This document shows positions 16,072-26,426 of a stretch of 64,000 nt of DNA, one piece after another; position 1 is the stretch's first letter, and each line of letters starts with the position of its first letter. Where the stretch lies: the NCBI GenBank assembly GCA_963835295.1, contig CAWIEX010000014.1, positions 1,116,001 to 1,180,000 of the forward strand. The letters are read 5' to 3'. This DNA comes from JAOPZW01 sp963835295. Lineage in GTDB: Bacteria; Actinomycetota; Thermoleophilia; Solirubrobacterales; Solirubrobacteraceae. The notes beneath the pieces are model-generated. The model saw nothing but the letters and a program-made list of their open reading frames with translations, did not search any database and was not told where the DNA came from. A program made the translations under genes and the position numbers.

Positions 16072-16238
16072 CGACTGAGCATGATCACGAGCGAGAAGAC
16101 GCTCAGCAGTCCAGCGTGACGCTGTCATCATCGCCCCGAGCAGCAGCCGCCTCGGGTTGGGGAGCACGAGCATGGCCGTGGTAGCGGCCAGCAGCGTCGG
16201 GTAGAGCGCTGCTGCGCAGGAGAAGACGAGGATCCGGC
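16072..16238 (-). pseudogene. GAP (Sap) family membrane protein remnant
   Basis: Directly after the stop of the 16239 gene, the minus strand reads SRILVFSCAAALYPTLLAATT and then VLPNPRRLLLGAMMT. This is the start of a GAP-family (sulfolipid-addressing-type) six-helix protein. The next family segment, SVTLGLLSVFSLVIML, is recoverable only by changing frame twice near 16115-16135, and the rest is missing. It is read as a decayed gene fragment. The family assignment is from memory. Confidence 0.5.
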
Positions 16239-16730
16239 TCAGTGAAGCAGCGCCTTGAACGCAATGAGCGCGCCGCCGATGACACCGACCGCCAGAGCCT
16301 GCAGGAGTGACACCGTGCGACCGGCTCCCGCGAGCCGGCCCGCAACGAAGCCGTAGAAGCTGATCAGGCCCAACCCCGACCACTTGGCGATCGTGAACGC
16401 CGTGTGGGCCTCGATCACGCTCGCTGCGGCAAGGACGAAGAAGACCGCGGGAAAGGCGATGCCGAAGGCGACCGCGCCGACGTCATCGAGCATGTCGCGC
16501 ACCTGCTCGCGCTCCACGCGCCGGCGGTTGCGCGTCTCGGCCCCGACGACCTCGCTGTAGAGCTCAGCCAGGCCGACCGCGGCCGCTGTGGCGAGCAGCG
16601 TTCCCACCATCACCCCAGGGCGTGGCGGATGGGCCTCGAGCGAGACGACGAGCGCCATCCCGATGATGGCGCCGTAGATGACGCGCGCGACCTGGCGGCT
16701 TCCGAGATGGGCTTCGATCGCCTGTCGCAT
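16239..16730 (-). CDS. VIT-like four/five-helix membrane protein
   Basis: 163 aa with about five hydrophobic helices. The N-terminus VARVIYGAIIGMALVVSLEAHP and the charged AELYSEVVGAETRNRRRVER stretch (about residues 56-75) recall VIT1/CCC1-type iron/manganese transporter relatives, but the metal-binding domain is absent. I treat it as a hypothetical membrane protein. It starts at ATG16730, 3 nt after the stop of a 53-aa reading frame on the same strand. Confidence 0.68.
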   Translation of the reverse strand: MRQAIEAHLGSRQVARVIYGAIIGMALVVSLEAHPPRPGVMVGTLLATAAAVGLAELYSEVVGAETRNRRRVEREQVRDMLDDVGAVAFGIAFPAVFFVLAAASVIEAHTAFTIAKWSGLGLISFYGFVAGRLAGAGRTVSLLQALAVGVIGGALIAFKALLH

Positions 16731-16733
16731 CGC

Positions 16734-16895
16734 TCATCCCGGGCTGGCCCACCCGGCGTCGACGTCACCCCCGCCCTCGCTGGCCATGTCGACCGAAGTG
16801 GCGAACGGCAGCAGCCCCGCCTCGATCTCCGCGCGCAGAGCACGGAAGCTGTCCACGCGATGGGCAAGGTCGCTCACGGGCGGCAACCCTCCCAT
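16734..16895 (-). CDS. Small 47-53 aa protein or N-terminal remnant
   Basis: Frame starting ATG16895 (or GTG16877, preceded by GGGAGG) and ending 3 nt before the VIT-like gene. The sequence RVDSFRALRAEIEAGLLPFATSVD (key residues about 17-40) resembles the beginning of HerA/DUF87-like ATPases, after which it runs into a Gly/Asp-rich end and a stop. It is either a small protein in an operon with 16239 or the cut-off front of a larger gene. Confidence 0.4.
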   Translation of the reverse strand: MGGLPPVSDLAHRVDSFRALRAEIEAGLLPFATSVDMASEGGGDVDAGWASPG

Positions 16896-16940
16896 GCCGC
16901 CGATGCGCACTCAAGGGCGCGGCCCGTCTTCTCGAGCCGT

Positions 16941-16986
16941 TCACCCGGGAAGGGTGAGGTCCGCTCACCCGGCTCCCCGCGAGGGT
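16941..16986 (+). promoter_or_regulatory. Triple-box element, copy 9 (PLDc_N/SHOCT gene)
   Basis: TCACCC (16941-16946), 5 nt, GGGTGA (16952-16957), 7 nt, TCACCC (16965-16970), 10 nt, GAGGGT (16981-16986, a poor -10). Predicted start is near 16993, giving a leader of about 37 nt. ATG17030 has its own ribosome-binding site (AAAGGAGCC). This is the last copy seen in the window. Confidence 0.75.
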
Positions 16987-17029
16987 CTGCTGGCACACCG
17001 CCGACTGCGCGCCAAAGGAGCCTGCCGAC

Positions 17030-17425
17030 ATGCCGATCGCCGCTGACTATCCATTCCTCGACGTCCTGTGGTCGATGATCATCTTCTTCGTCTGGGTGAT
17101 CTGGATCTGGATGATGATCCTGATCCTGTCCGACGTCTTTCGGCGGCATGACCTGTCCGGTTGGGGCAAGGCCGGGTGGACGGCCTTCCTGATCATCCTG
17201 CCGTTCCTCGGCGCGCTCATCTATCTGATCGCAAACAGCGACGGGATGGCGCAGCGCAGAGCCGAGGATGTGCGGGGCCAGCGGGCGCAGATGGACGACT
17301 ACGTCAGGTCGGTGGCCGGCAGCGGCGGCGCGGCCGCCGAGATCGACAAGGCCAAGCAGCTGCTCGACAGCGGCGCGATCGACCAAGCGGAGTTCGAGGC
17401 CCTCAAGTCCAAGGCTCTGGCCTAG
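17030..17425 (+). CDS. PLDc_N and SHOCT domain membrane protein
   Basis: 131 aa. Two membrane helices, residues about 10-38 (very Trp/Ile-rich, VWVIWIWMMILIL) and about 50-67, form a PLDc_N-type membrane anchor. The C-terminus (about 98-131) is a SHOCT domain, IDKAKQLLDSGAIDQAEFEALKSKAL. The function is unknown. Such proteins often accompany stress operons. It is controlled by promoter copy 9 and followed after 7 nt by a broken CYTH gene. Confidence 0.8.
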   Translation: MPIAADYPFLDVLWSMIIFFVWVIWIWMMILILSDVFRRHDLSGWGKAGWTAFLIILPFLGALIYLIANSDGMAQRRAEDVRGQRAQMDDYVRSVAGSGGAAAEIDKAKQLLDSGAIDQAEFEALKSKALA

Positions 17426-17432
17426 CAAGACG

Positions 17433-17570
17433 ATGGCCACCGCAGCGCCCGCCCTCTCCGACGACGCGCTCGTTGAGCTGCTGTCGTTGGTCAAGGGCGC
17501 CGACAGCGTGGAGCTCGAGCTGACGACTCGGTGATCAAGCTGCGGCCCGTGGTGCCGGTCCCTTTGGCGT
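17433..17570 (+). pseudogene. CYTH paralogue with internal deletion
   Basis: ATG17433 opens MATAAPALSDDALVELLSL, closely matching the start of the intact CYTH protein at 7486, through to VELELT. The sequence then jumps to DSVIKLRPVVPV, which in the intact gene lies about 50 codons later, and a TGA stop appears in the original frame at 17532. In the intact gene both junction points carry the pentamer GACGA (7578 and 7735), 157 nt apart, so loss between short direct repeats explains the frameshift. No later part of the gene is found. Confidence 0.75.
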
Positions 17571-17726
17571 GCGACGGATTCCCCGCCGACCCGAACGCTC
17601 TGGAACTGGGAGGGCCCTGAGGACCGTTGCTCGCATTCGCGCCGGCAGCCCAAATCGATGCGGCGTATCAGAAGGTCGGGCCGCGGGCGACGTGGTGGCG
17701 CCTCGCGCGTCCGACTGGGCCATCGG

Positions 17727-18014
17727 TCAGCGACGACCGTCGCGACTCACCTGGAACGGCCAGACGGCATCGTCGTGGATGAGGTCGCTCATCTCGATCT
17801 CCATGCCGGCCTGTTCCAGCAGCCAGAGTGTGCGTGCCATTCGCTTTCGATCGCGGCGAAGGCTGCGCTCGAGCGCGCGGGCCGCCCGCGGCCGGAGGAC
17901 GAGGCTGCGCCAGGTCGCGCACTGCCCGCACAGCAGCCAGAGGCGTTCATCGCGGTGATCGGCCTCCTCGTGGCGCATGACGCGGACGGCTGCTGAAAGG
18001 CAGTGGGGACACAT
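17727..18014 (-). CDS. Small zinc-ribbon-like protein
   Basis: 95 aa from ATG18014. Two CxxC pairs, CPHC at residues 2-5 and CGQC at about 35-38, are spaced as in a zinc ribbon. The remainder is Arg-rich and helical (RPRAARALERSLRRDRKRMAR, key residues about 47-67), followed by an acidic end. It could bind nucleic acid, but no family is recognised. No strong ribosome-binding site is seen. Confidence 0.5.
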   Translation of the reverse strand: MCPHCLSAAVRVMRHEEADHRDERLWLLCGQCATWRSLVLRPRAARALERSLRRDRKRMARTLWLLEQAGMEIEMSDLIHDDAVWPFQVSRDGRR

Positions 18015-18334
18015 GCGGGAGCCGTAGCCGCTCCGGCTGAGACGTGGCCAAGACACGCCGCCAGCATCGCCTCGTGCCGCGGGCTCCGCCACCGGGCACG
18101 CCGGTGTCCGTCAAGGGAGTGCTCACGCAGCCATCGTCGTGGCCGCACCCCCGGGGCCGGCCTGCTCATCCGGACGACCCGTCCCCTGGCACGTGCAATG
18201 CGTCGGGCGAGAGTGACGCCATACCCACGAGTCGCGGGTGATGCTCGACGCCGGCCGTGATCGGCTGTGCCTGTTGCCTGGTCGACGACGGAGCGGGCGG
18301 TTGGCGCCGGCTGCCTCGCCTGTGGTCGAGCTGT
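18015..18334. other. Intergenic stretch without a supported gene
   Basis: About 320 nt. A 65-codon frame from GTG18044 ends at 18241, but its composition is Pro/Arg-rich and it has no ribosome-binding site or recognisable motif, so it is not called. No promoter box, RNA structure or remnant is recognised here. Confidence 0.4.
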
Positions 18335-19009
18335 CTACGCCTCTTGATGGGGCGCCGCTGCTTGGCCCCGCGCGCGCCTGCGGCGCACCCGCGTCTCGGT
18401 GTCCGGCGCGTCGACGACGACGGTGCGTGCAATGCGGTCGTGGAGCCCGCGGCGGCGGTCGTCGAAGAGCACCATGAAGTAGCCCGCCAGCAGCGGAATC
18501 GCGGCGAGGATCATGGCAAGCAGGCGCACAAGCGCACGCCGTGGGCCGATGCGGCCGCGCTTCGCGCCGGGGGCCAGCACGCGGAAGCGCATCATGCGCG
18601 CACCCGGTGTCTGGCCGGTTGTCGACCAGAACGTCACGAAGTACGCGGCGCCCCAGACGATGAACACGGCGGCGCCGAGCGCCGCGAGCGCCGTGTCGAT
18701 CCTCGACGGGACCCTGAAGAGGCTCAACGCTAGCGCCACGATCGCGACGACGACGATGGCGGCGAGGTCGATGATCACCGCGTCGATGCCGAACCCGATG
18801 GCGCGCGTCACCAGGCCGGTGTAATCGGCCGCCGCACGCTCGGCCGTGCCGGTGCGCCCGTGGACGCGCCCGGCGGCGGCGGCCTGCGCCCGCGCCTCGG
18901 CGATCGCGTGCGCGGAGGGGTCCTGACTCCCGGCGCCGTCGCCCGTCGGCGCGATGCGCGCGGGCGGCAGGAATTCGCCGAGCGGCGCTTCCGCGTCTGG
19001 TGCGGTCAT
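18335..19009 (-). CDS. RDD family membrane protein
   Basis: 224 aa. The N-terminal 70 residues are soluble and Ala-rich. Residues about 75-200 contain an RDD domain: TRAIGFGIDAVIIDLAAIVVV, a central FWSTTGQTPGARMMRFRV loop and a final GLHDRIARTVVV, which are the usual signatures. The first Arg-Asp pair is less canonical. RDD proteins are small membrane proteins, some linked to Na+ transport, with unclear function in general. ATG19009 overlaps the stop of the repeat protein upstream (ATGA), so they are coupled. Confidence 0.82.
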   Translation of the reverse strand: MTAPDAEAPLGEFLPPARIAPTGDGAGSQDPSAHAIAEARAQAAAAGRVHGRTGTAERAAADYTGLVTRAIGFGIDAVIIDLAAIVVVAIVALALSLFRVPSRIDTALAALGAAVFIVWGAAYFVTFWSTTGQTPGARMMRFRVLAPGAKRGRIGPRRALVRLLAMILAAIPLLAGYFMVLFDDRRRGLHDRIARTVVVDAPDTETRVRRRRARGQAAAPHQEA

Positions 19010-19953
19010 GGCGCGTCCGCCGTCGCCGGGGGTGGCGGCTCGACGCGCGGGCGGCGCCGCAGCACCCGCCGGGCTACGCGCTCGGCAATCGCGTCGGCCC
19101 GCCGCGTGCGGACGTTGACCTCGTCGGCGACCTCGTCGGCGAACCCGAGGCTCTGCTGCGTGATCGCCTCGGTCACCGCCGGGCTCTGAGCGATCTCGTC
19201 GACGAGGAACCACAGTTCCTCGCTCTCGAGCAGCCGGGCCACCACCTGGTCCAGCAGCCGGCTCTCGATGACCTGGCCGACGGTGCGCTCCATCGCCGGA
19301 CTCTCGACGATCCGCGTGATCAGCCGCTCCAGCCCAGGGCTCTCGAGCGCGTCGCCGACGAGCCGCTCGACGCGCGGGCTGTCCAGCGCCCGCGCGAAGA
19401 GCTGGTCGACGCCCGGGCTGTCCAGGACTTGTGCGACCAGCCGCTCTGCGCCCGGGCTCTCGACCAGCTGAGTGGCGATTCGCCCGAGCTCGGGACCCTC
19501 GAGAATCCGCCCGGCGACATGCTCGACGCTCCCGCCGGCGAGAATGCGGTCCGCGAGGCGGTCGGCCACGCCGGCGCGCAGCAGCTCCTCGGCGACCCGC
19601 TCGACGACCGCGTGGCCGGCCATGTCGCGCGCGATGGCCTCGACCAGCGGCCCGCTCATGGCACGCCCGACGGCGCGCTCGGCGAGCGGGCTCTCGAGCA
19701 CGTGGTCAACGGCCCGCTCTGTGTACGCAGACGCGACCACGGCATCGACGACGGCCACTGCGGCGCGGCCGGCGAGGTCGCGGGCGACCGCCCGCGCGCC
19801 CCGCTCCAGACGCTCAGCGGCCACGACGGCCTCTGTGACCGGCCAGAACGCCATGCGTGCCACGCCCGACACCAGCCGCGCGACCGCGGCCACCTGCGAG
19901 GCAAAGTCGCCATCGTCGTTGAGGGGTGGATGAGGCGGTGTGGACACAGGCAC
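19006..19953 (-). CDS. Repeat-rich hypothetical protein upstream of RDD gene
   Basis: About 315 aa. Residues about 70-260 consist of roughly ten degenerate repeats of 16-18 residues with the core [LV]ESP-x-x-ERL[VI]xx[VIL] (for example VESPGAERLVAQVLDSPGVDQL, positions about 145-166). The repeats are predicted as short alternating helices, probably stacking as a solenoid. No membrane segment or enzyme motif is seen. GTG19953 is taken as start (GTG19947 is possible). It is coupled to the RDD gene by an ATGA overlap, which suggests that the two products work together. Confidence 0.7.
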   Translation of the reverse strand: MPVSTPPHPPLNDDGDFASQVAAVARLVSGVARMAFWPVTEAVVAAERLERGARAVARDLAGRAAVAVVDAVVASAYTERAVDHVLESPLAERAVGRAMSGPLVEAIARDMAGHAVVERVAEELLRAGVADRLADRILAGGSVEHVAGRILEGPELGRIATQLVESPGAERLVAQVLDSPGVDQLFARALDSPRVERLVGDALESPGLERLITRIVESPAMERTVGQVIESRLLDQVVARLLESEELWFLVDEIAQSPAVTEAITQQSLGFADEVADEVNVRTRRADAIAERVARRVLRRRPRVEPPPPATADAP

Positions 19954-20050
19954 TACCCGCCCTCGGCGGGTCGCTCGCGATCCTCGCGCTCCAGACGAGC
20001 CGCCGCAAGGATGCCGCCCGGTGTCCGATGGGCGTGCGGGCCTGCCGTCG

Positions 20051-20164
20051 TCACCCGAGGCGTGCCGCCACGCAACCGAGAACGAGGTTGCCGCCCCAAA
20101 CCGAGTAGGCCGCGCCAATTTGCACAGCGCCCATGCTGGCCGCGTAGGCGGCCAGGTTCCGCCG
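20051..20164 (-). pseudogene. DUF7144-like gene fragment
   Basis: The minus strand reads MGAVQIGAAYSVWGGN followed by 10 unrelated codons and a stop at 20051. This matches the second helix of the DUF7144 proteins (GAVQILAAYSVWNGN in the 30567 gene), with shared DNA such as GCGGCCTACTCGGT. Everything before and after this helix is missing. The surrounding 290 nt (19954-20244) hold no other supported feature. Confidence 0.5.
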
Positions 20165-20244
20165 GCCGCCCGCGCGCGGTGGCGGCCGACCCCCGGCTGG
20201 CCCCGGCGTCCGAAGGGTCGCGGGGCAGCACGAGATCGCGCCCG

Positions 20245-21891
20245 TCAACCAAGGGCCATCTCCGCAGTGTCGGATGGCGCGGGGTCGGGCCGGCGCATCA
20301 TGCGCAAGCCGTTGAACAGCCCGAGCAGCCCGGCGAGGATCGGGACGAGCAGCGCCACTTGAAGAGCGAGTGGGCGCGCGTCGGTGTTGATGGCGATGAT
20401 CTCGTCGCGGATCTCCGCGGGCTGGCCGGCGAGCTGTTTCTCGAGGTGCGCGTTGCTCATCACCTCCGCGTCGTCTTCGAGCGCCTTGGCGACCTGCTCC
20501 TGGGAGGCGGCCGGCAGCACGGCGCTGTCCTGGGCCTTCTGCGTGAACACGATCGAAAGCGTGGCGAGCATGATCGCGCCTGCGAAGGCGAGCCCGAACG
20601 ACAGCCCGAAGGACCCGGCGGCCGAGTTGACGCCGGCGGCCTCGCTGACGCGTTCGTCGGAGATCGGCGAGAGGGTGTAGTTGTTGAGTTGCGACACCAG
20701 CAGTCCAAGGCCGGCCCCGGCGATGATCAGCGGGATCACGAGCGCCCATCCGGAGTGCGCGCGCGGGACGATCGGGAGCAGCAGCAGCATGCCGGCGGTC
20801 AGCAATCCCGATCCGGCGCGGATGAGCGCCGCCGGCCGTCGCCTGCCCGCCCGCTTGCCGGCGAGCACGGCCGTCCCGAACATCGTCAACGACAGTGGGG
20901 CAAGCGTCAGGCCGGTCTGCAGCGCGTTGTACTCCAAGACCATCTGCAGGTAGATCGGGAGGGCGATCATCGCCCCTCCGAGCGCGATGTTCTGCAGCAT
21001 CTGCGAGAGGATCCCGAGGCGGAACAGGTCCAGCTTGAACAGGTCGGGATCGAGCAGCGTGGGCTTGCCGGCGCGCTTGCGCCGGACGAGCCATCGAGCC
21101 AACGATCCGAGGGCGACGACGCCAACGGCGATCAGGACGCCGACGAACTCGCCGCCCTCCTGCCAGACGAGGATCCCGATGACGACACCGCCCATGCCCA
21201 TCGCCGAGAGCACGGCGCCGACGACGTCGACTGCGCGCTCACCGGTAAAGGGCACGTCACGGATGCGCCCCAGCCCGCTCAGGACCACCGCGATCACGAC
21301 GACCTCGAGCAGGAACCCGACCCGCCATGACAGGAAGGTGGTCAGGAAGCCGCCGATCAGCGGCCCGACGGCGGCGGCGATCGCCGCCGCGGCGCCCACG
21401 AGCGCGTACGCCTGTTTTTGGGCGGCGCCCTGGAAGTTGCCATGGATCAGCGACTGCATGGACGGCAGCAACAGCGACGCGCCCAGCCCGCCGACGATGG
21501 CCCAGAACACGATGATCGCGGTGAGGCTCTGGGAGAACGCCATCGCGAGGGCACCCAGCGCGTAGCCGAGCAGACCCAAGACGAAGGCCCGCTTGCGGCC
21601 GATGAGGTCGCCGACCTTGCTGCCGATCAAGATGAACGCGGCCGACACCAGGGCCTCGAGCGCGATGGCGCCCTGCACGCCGCTGACCGTCGTGCCGAGG
21701 TCCTCGACGACCTTCGCGATCGACACGTTCATCAAGGACGTGTCGACGACGAGCACGAACATGGCCATCGCCAGCAGCACGGCCAGGCTCCGACTGCCAG
21801 CGGCGGACTCCGGCTCGGCCGCTGCCGTGTGGCCGGTCAGCGGTGACGATCCGCCACCGTCGCCGACCACTGACTCACCGGAGCTCATCAC
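20245..21891 (-). CDS. MFS exporter, DHA2/EmrB-QacA type
   Basis: 548 aa, about 14 membrane helices. FVLVVDTSLMNVSI in helix 1 and GDLIGRKRAF (motif A) match DHA2 exporters, as does GPLIGGFLTTFLSWRVGF (motif C). A long loop near residues 430-480 is extracytoplasmic or cytoplasmic and acidic. The substrate is unknown. It lies 6 nt downstream of the P-type ATPase gene and is probably cotranscribed, which would pair two unrelated membrane transporters. Confidence 0.87.
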   Translation of the reverse strand: MMSSGESVVGDGGGSSPLTGHTAAAEPESAAGSRSLAVLLAMAMFVLVVDTSLMNVSIAKVVEDLGTTVSGVQGAIALEALVSAAFILIGSKVGDLIGRKRAFVLGLLGYALGALAMAFSQSLTAIIVFWAIVGGLGASLLLPSMQSLIHGNFQGAAQKQAYALVGAAAAIAAAVGPLIGGFLTTFLSWRVGFLLEVVVIAVVLSGLGRIRDVPFTGERAVDVVGAVLSAMGMGGVVIGILVWQEGGEFVGVLIAVGVVALGSLARWLVRRKRAGKPTLLDPDLFKLDLFRLGILSQMLQNIALGGAMIALPIYLQMVLEYNALQTGLTLAPLSLTMFGTAVLAGKRAGRRRPAALIRAGSGLLTAGMLLLLPIVPRAHSGWALVIPLIIAGAGLGLLVSQLNNYTLSPISDERVSEAAGVNSAAGSFGLSFGLAFAGAIMLATLSIVFTQKAQDSAVLPAASQEQVAKALEDDAEVMSNAHLEKQLAGQPAEIRDEIIAINTDARPLALQVALLVPILAGLLGLFNGLRMMRRPDPAPSDTAEMALG

Positions 21892-21897
21892 CGGCGC

Positions 21898-24681
<2,784 letters not shown>

Positions 24682-24886
24682 GAGCAGAGCATCGCTTCGC
24701 GCGTGCAGGAGACAATGGTGCGGACTGGCTTCTGAGTCGAGTGCGCGCACCCTTGCAGTCGACGCGGGCGGTCGAGCGCGATGCCCATACGAGTGTCGGA
24801 GAGGTGCACACACCGTGGCGGCACCCGGGCGCCGCGGTCTACGGTCGGGTCACTATCCATGTGGTGATCAAGCGGGAGGTCCTGTC

Positions 24887-25381
24887 ATGTCATCGAGCCC
24901 GTATGTGCCGTCGGCAGGCGGCGGAGTGGATCCCAACTCGCCTTTGACGTACTACGACGCCGACGACCCGCACGGCCAAGGACTCGTCACCTTCGCCGGG
25001 GTCATGCTCATGATCGCCGCCGTCCTCAACGTGCTGTACGGGATCGCCGCGATCGACAAGGCGAACTTCTACGCGCACAACGCGAGGTACGTCTTCGGCG
25101 ACCTCAACACGTGGGGCTGGTTCCTGCTCGCGTTCGGCGTGCTGCAGTTCTTCGCGGCCTTGGCCATCTGGCGCGGCGCCTCGTGGGGCCGGTGGCTCGG
25201 CGTCGCGTGCGCGAGCGGCAACGCGATCCTGCAGACGCTGTGGATCCCCGCCTATCCGGTCCTGGCGATGACGATCCTGACCCTGGACATCATCGTGATC
25301 TACGGGCTGCTGGCTTACGGCGGCCAGCGCCGCACAGTCCGCGAGGCCCGCGCCCGCAGGGAGGCCAGCGCTGCGCGCTGA
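24887..25381 (+). CDS. DUF7144-type membrane protein (paralogue 1)
   Basis: 164 aa with four membrane helices (about residues 37-60, 80-102, 108-128, 130-150). Characteristic segments are GVMLMIAAVLNVLYGIAAI, DLNTWGWFLLAFGVLQFFAAL and ILTLDIIVIYGLLAYG. I recognise it as DUF7144, function unknown. GGGAGG lies 8 nt before ATG24887. It is the most divergent of the three paralogues in the window (others at 30567 and 32328). Confidence 0.78.
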   Translation: MSSSPYVPSAGGGVDPNSPLTYYDADDPHGQGLVTFAGVMLMIAAVLNVLYGIAAIDKANFYAHNARYVFGDLNTWGWFLLAFGVLQFFAALAIWRGASWGRWLGVACASGNAILQTLWIPAYPVLAMTILTLDIIVIYGLLAYGGQRRTVREARARREASAAR

Positions 25382-25409
25382 GCGTTCATAGACGAGTCGG
25401 CCTCGAAGC

Positions 25410-26318
25410 TCAGGAGATCTCAGCCTCGAGCTTCTTGCGTGCCTCGAGGTTCGCGGCATGGTCGGTGGCCGAGACCTCGGGCCAGTGGAGGTCGAGCGAC
25501 CTGAGCGTCTCGACGAGCACCGCGGCGACGAGGGCCTGCGTCAGTCGCTTGTGGTCTGCCGGGATGACGTACCACGGAGCCCAAGGCGTCGACGTGCCGG
25601 TGAGCGCATCCTCGAAGGCGCCCATGTACGCGTCCCAGTGAGCCCGCTCCACGACGTCGGCCGCATTGAACTTCCACTCCTTGCCAGGCGTGTCCAGCCG
25701 CGCGATGAACCGCTGCTTCTGCACATCCTTGGAGACGTGGAGGAAGAGCTTCACGATCTTGGTCCCGTTGCGGTCGAGGTGACGCTCGAAGGCATTGATG
25801 TCCTCGTAGCGCTCCTGCCAGAACCGCTCACCTCGTTCACCGGGCGGAAGGCGTTGCGGCTCGAGCCACTCGGGATGGACCCTCAACGCGACGACCTCCT
25901 CGTAGTGCGACCGGTTGAAGATGCCGATGCGGCCGCGCTCCGGCAGCGCCTTCGAGGTGCGCCACAGGAAGTTGTGGTCGAGTTCCTCGGGCGATGGCTT
26001 CTTGAACGAGAACACCTGGACGCCCTGCGGGTTCACGCCGGACATCACGTGTTCGATCGCCGAGTCCTTTCCAGCGGCGTCCATGGCCTGCAGGACGACG
26101 AGGACCGCGTAGCGGTCACTCGCCCAGAGCAGCTCCTGTGCGTCGGAGAGCTCCTCGATGCCACTGGCGACGGCGTCTTTCGCCCGCTCTTCGAGCTCGT
26201 CCACCGCGAGGGCCGCGAAGTCCGGGCCGCCCGTCCAACCCGGGTCTCGGTTGGCGATGCCCGCCGCTTGGCCGGGTTGCACGACGAGCTGTTCGACAAG
26301 TCTGGTCTGCGTGTCCAC
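25410..26318 (-). CDS. ppk2: Polyphosphate kinase 2 family phosphotransferase
   Basis: 302 aa cytoplasmic enzyme that uses polyphosphate to phosphorylate nucleoside mono- or diphosphates. It has the Walker-type QAMDAAGKDSAIEHVM segment (about residues 76-91), GVNPQGVQVFSFKKPSPEELDHNFLWR after it, and GRIGIFNRSHYEEV, all standard for PPK2. Length fits the family. Whether AMP or ADP is preferred cannot be decided by inspection. The start is GTG26318. It stands as a single gene, 29 nt from the convergent DUF7144 gene. Confidence 0.88.
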   Translation of the reverse strand: MDTQTRLVEQLVVQPGQAAGIANRDPGWTGGPDFAALAVDELEERAKDAVASGIEELSDAQELLWASDRYAVLVVLQAMDAAGKDSAIEHVMSGVNPQGVQVFSFKKPSPEELDHNFLWRTSKALPERGRIGIFNRSHYEEVVALRVHPEWLEPQRLPPGERGERFWQERYEDINAFERHLDRNGTKIVKLFLHVSKDVQKQRFIARLDTPGKEWKFNAADVVERAHWDAYMGAFEDALTGTSTPWAPWYVIPADHKRLTQALVAAVLVETLRSLDLHWPEVSATDHAANLEARKKLEAEIS

Positions 26319-26426
26319 CGGTCGTCCTTTGGTTGCGGCGCCGGCCGTTTCTACACCGCGCGGTCAACGCGGGCGACCATACGCGCACCACTCGCATCCT
26401 CGTGCAGGCCCCCGTGCGGTGCACCT

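Noticed and set aside
18044..18241. 65-codon frame starting GTG18044
   Set aside because: Pro/Arg-rich, no ribosome-binding site, no motif, mixed third-position bias; left uncalled.
18225..18245. ATACCC...GCGGGTGA near 18230 as a triple-box copy
   Set aside because: Spacing between the arms is wrong and no third box or hexamer follows.
20049..20060. TCACCCGAGGC near 20051 as another copy of the triple-box element
   Set aside because: Only one half-site; the expected GGGTGA and third box are missing, and it lies at the end of the DUF7144 fragment.
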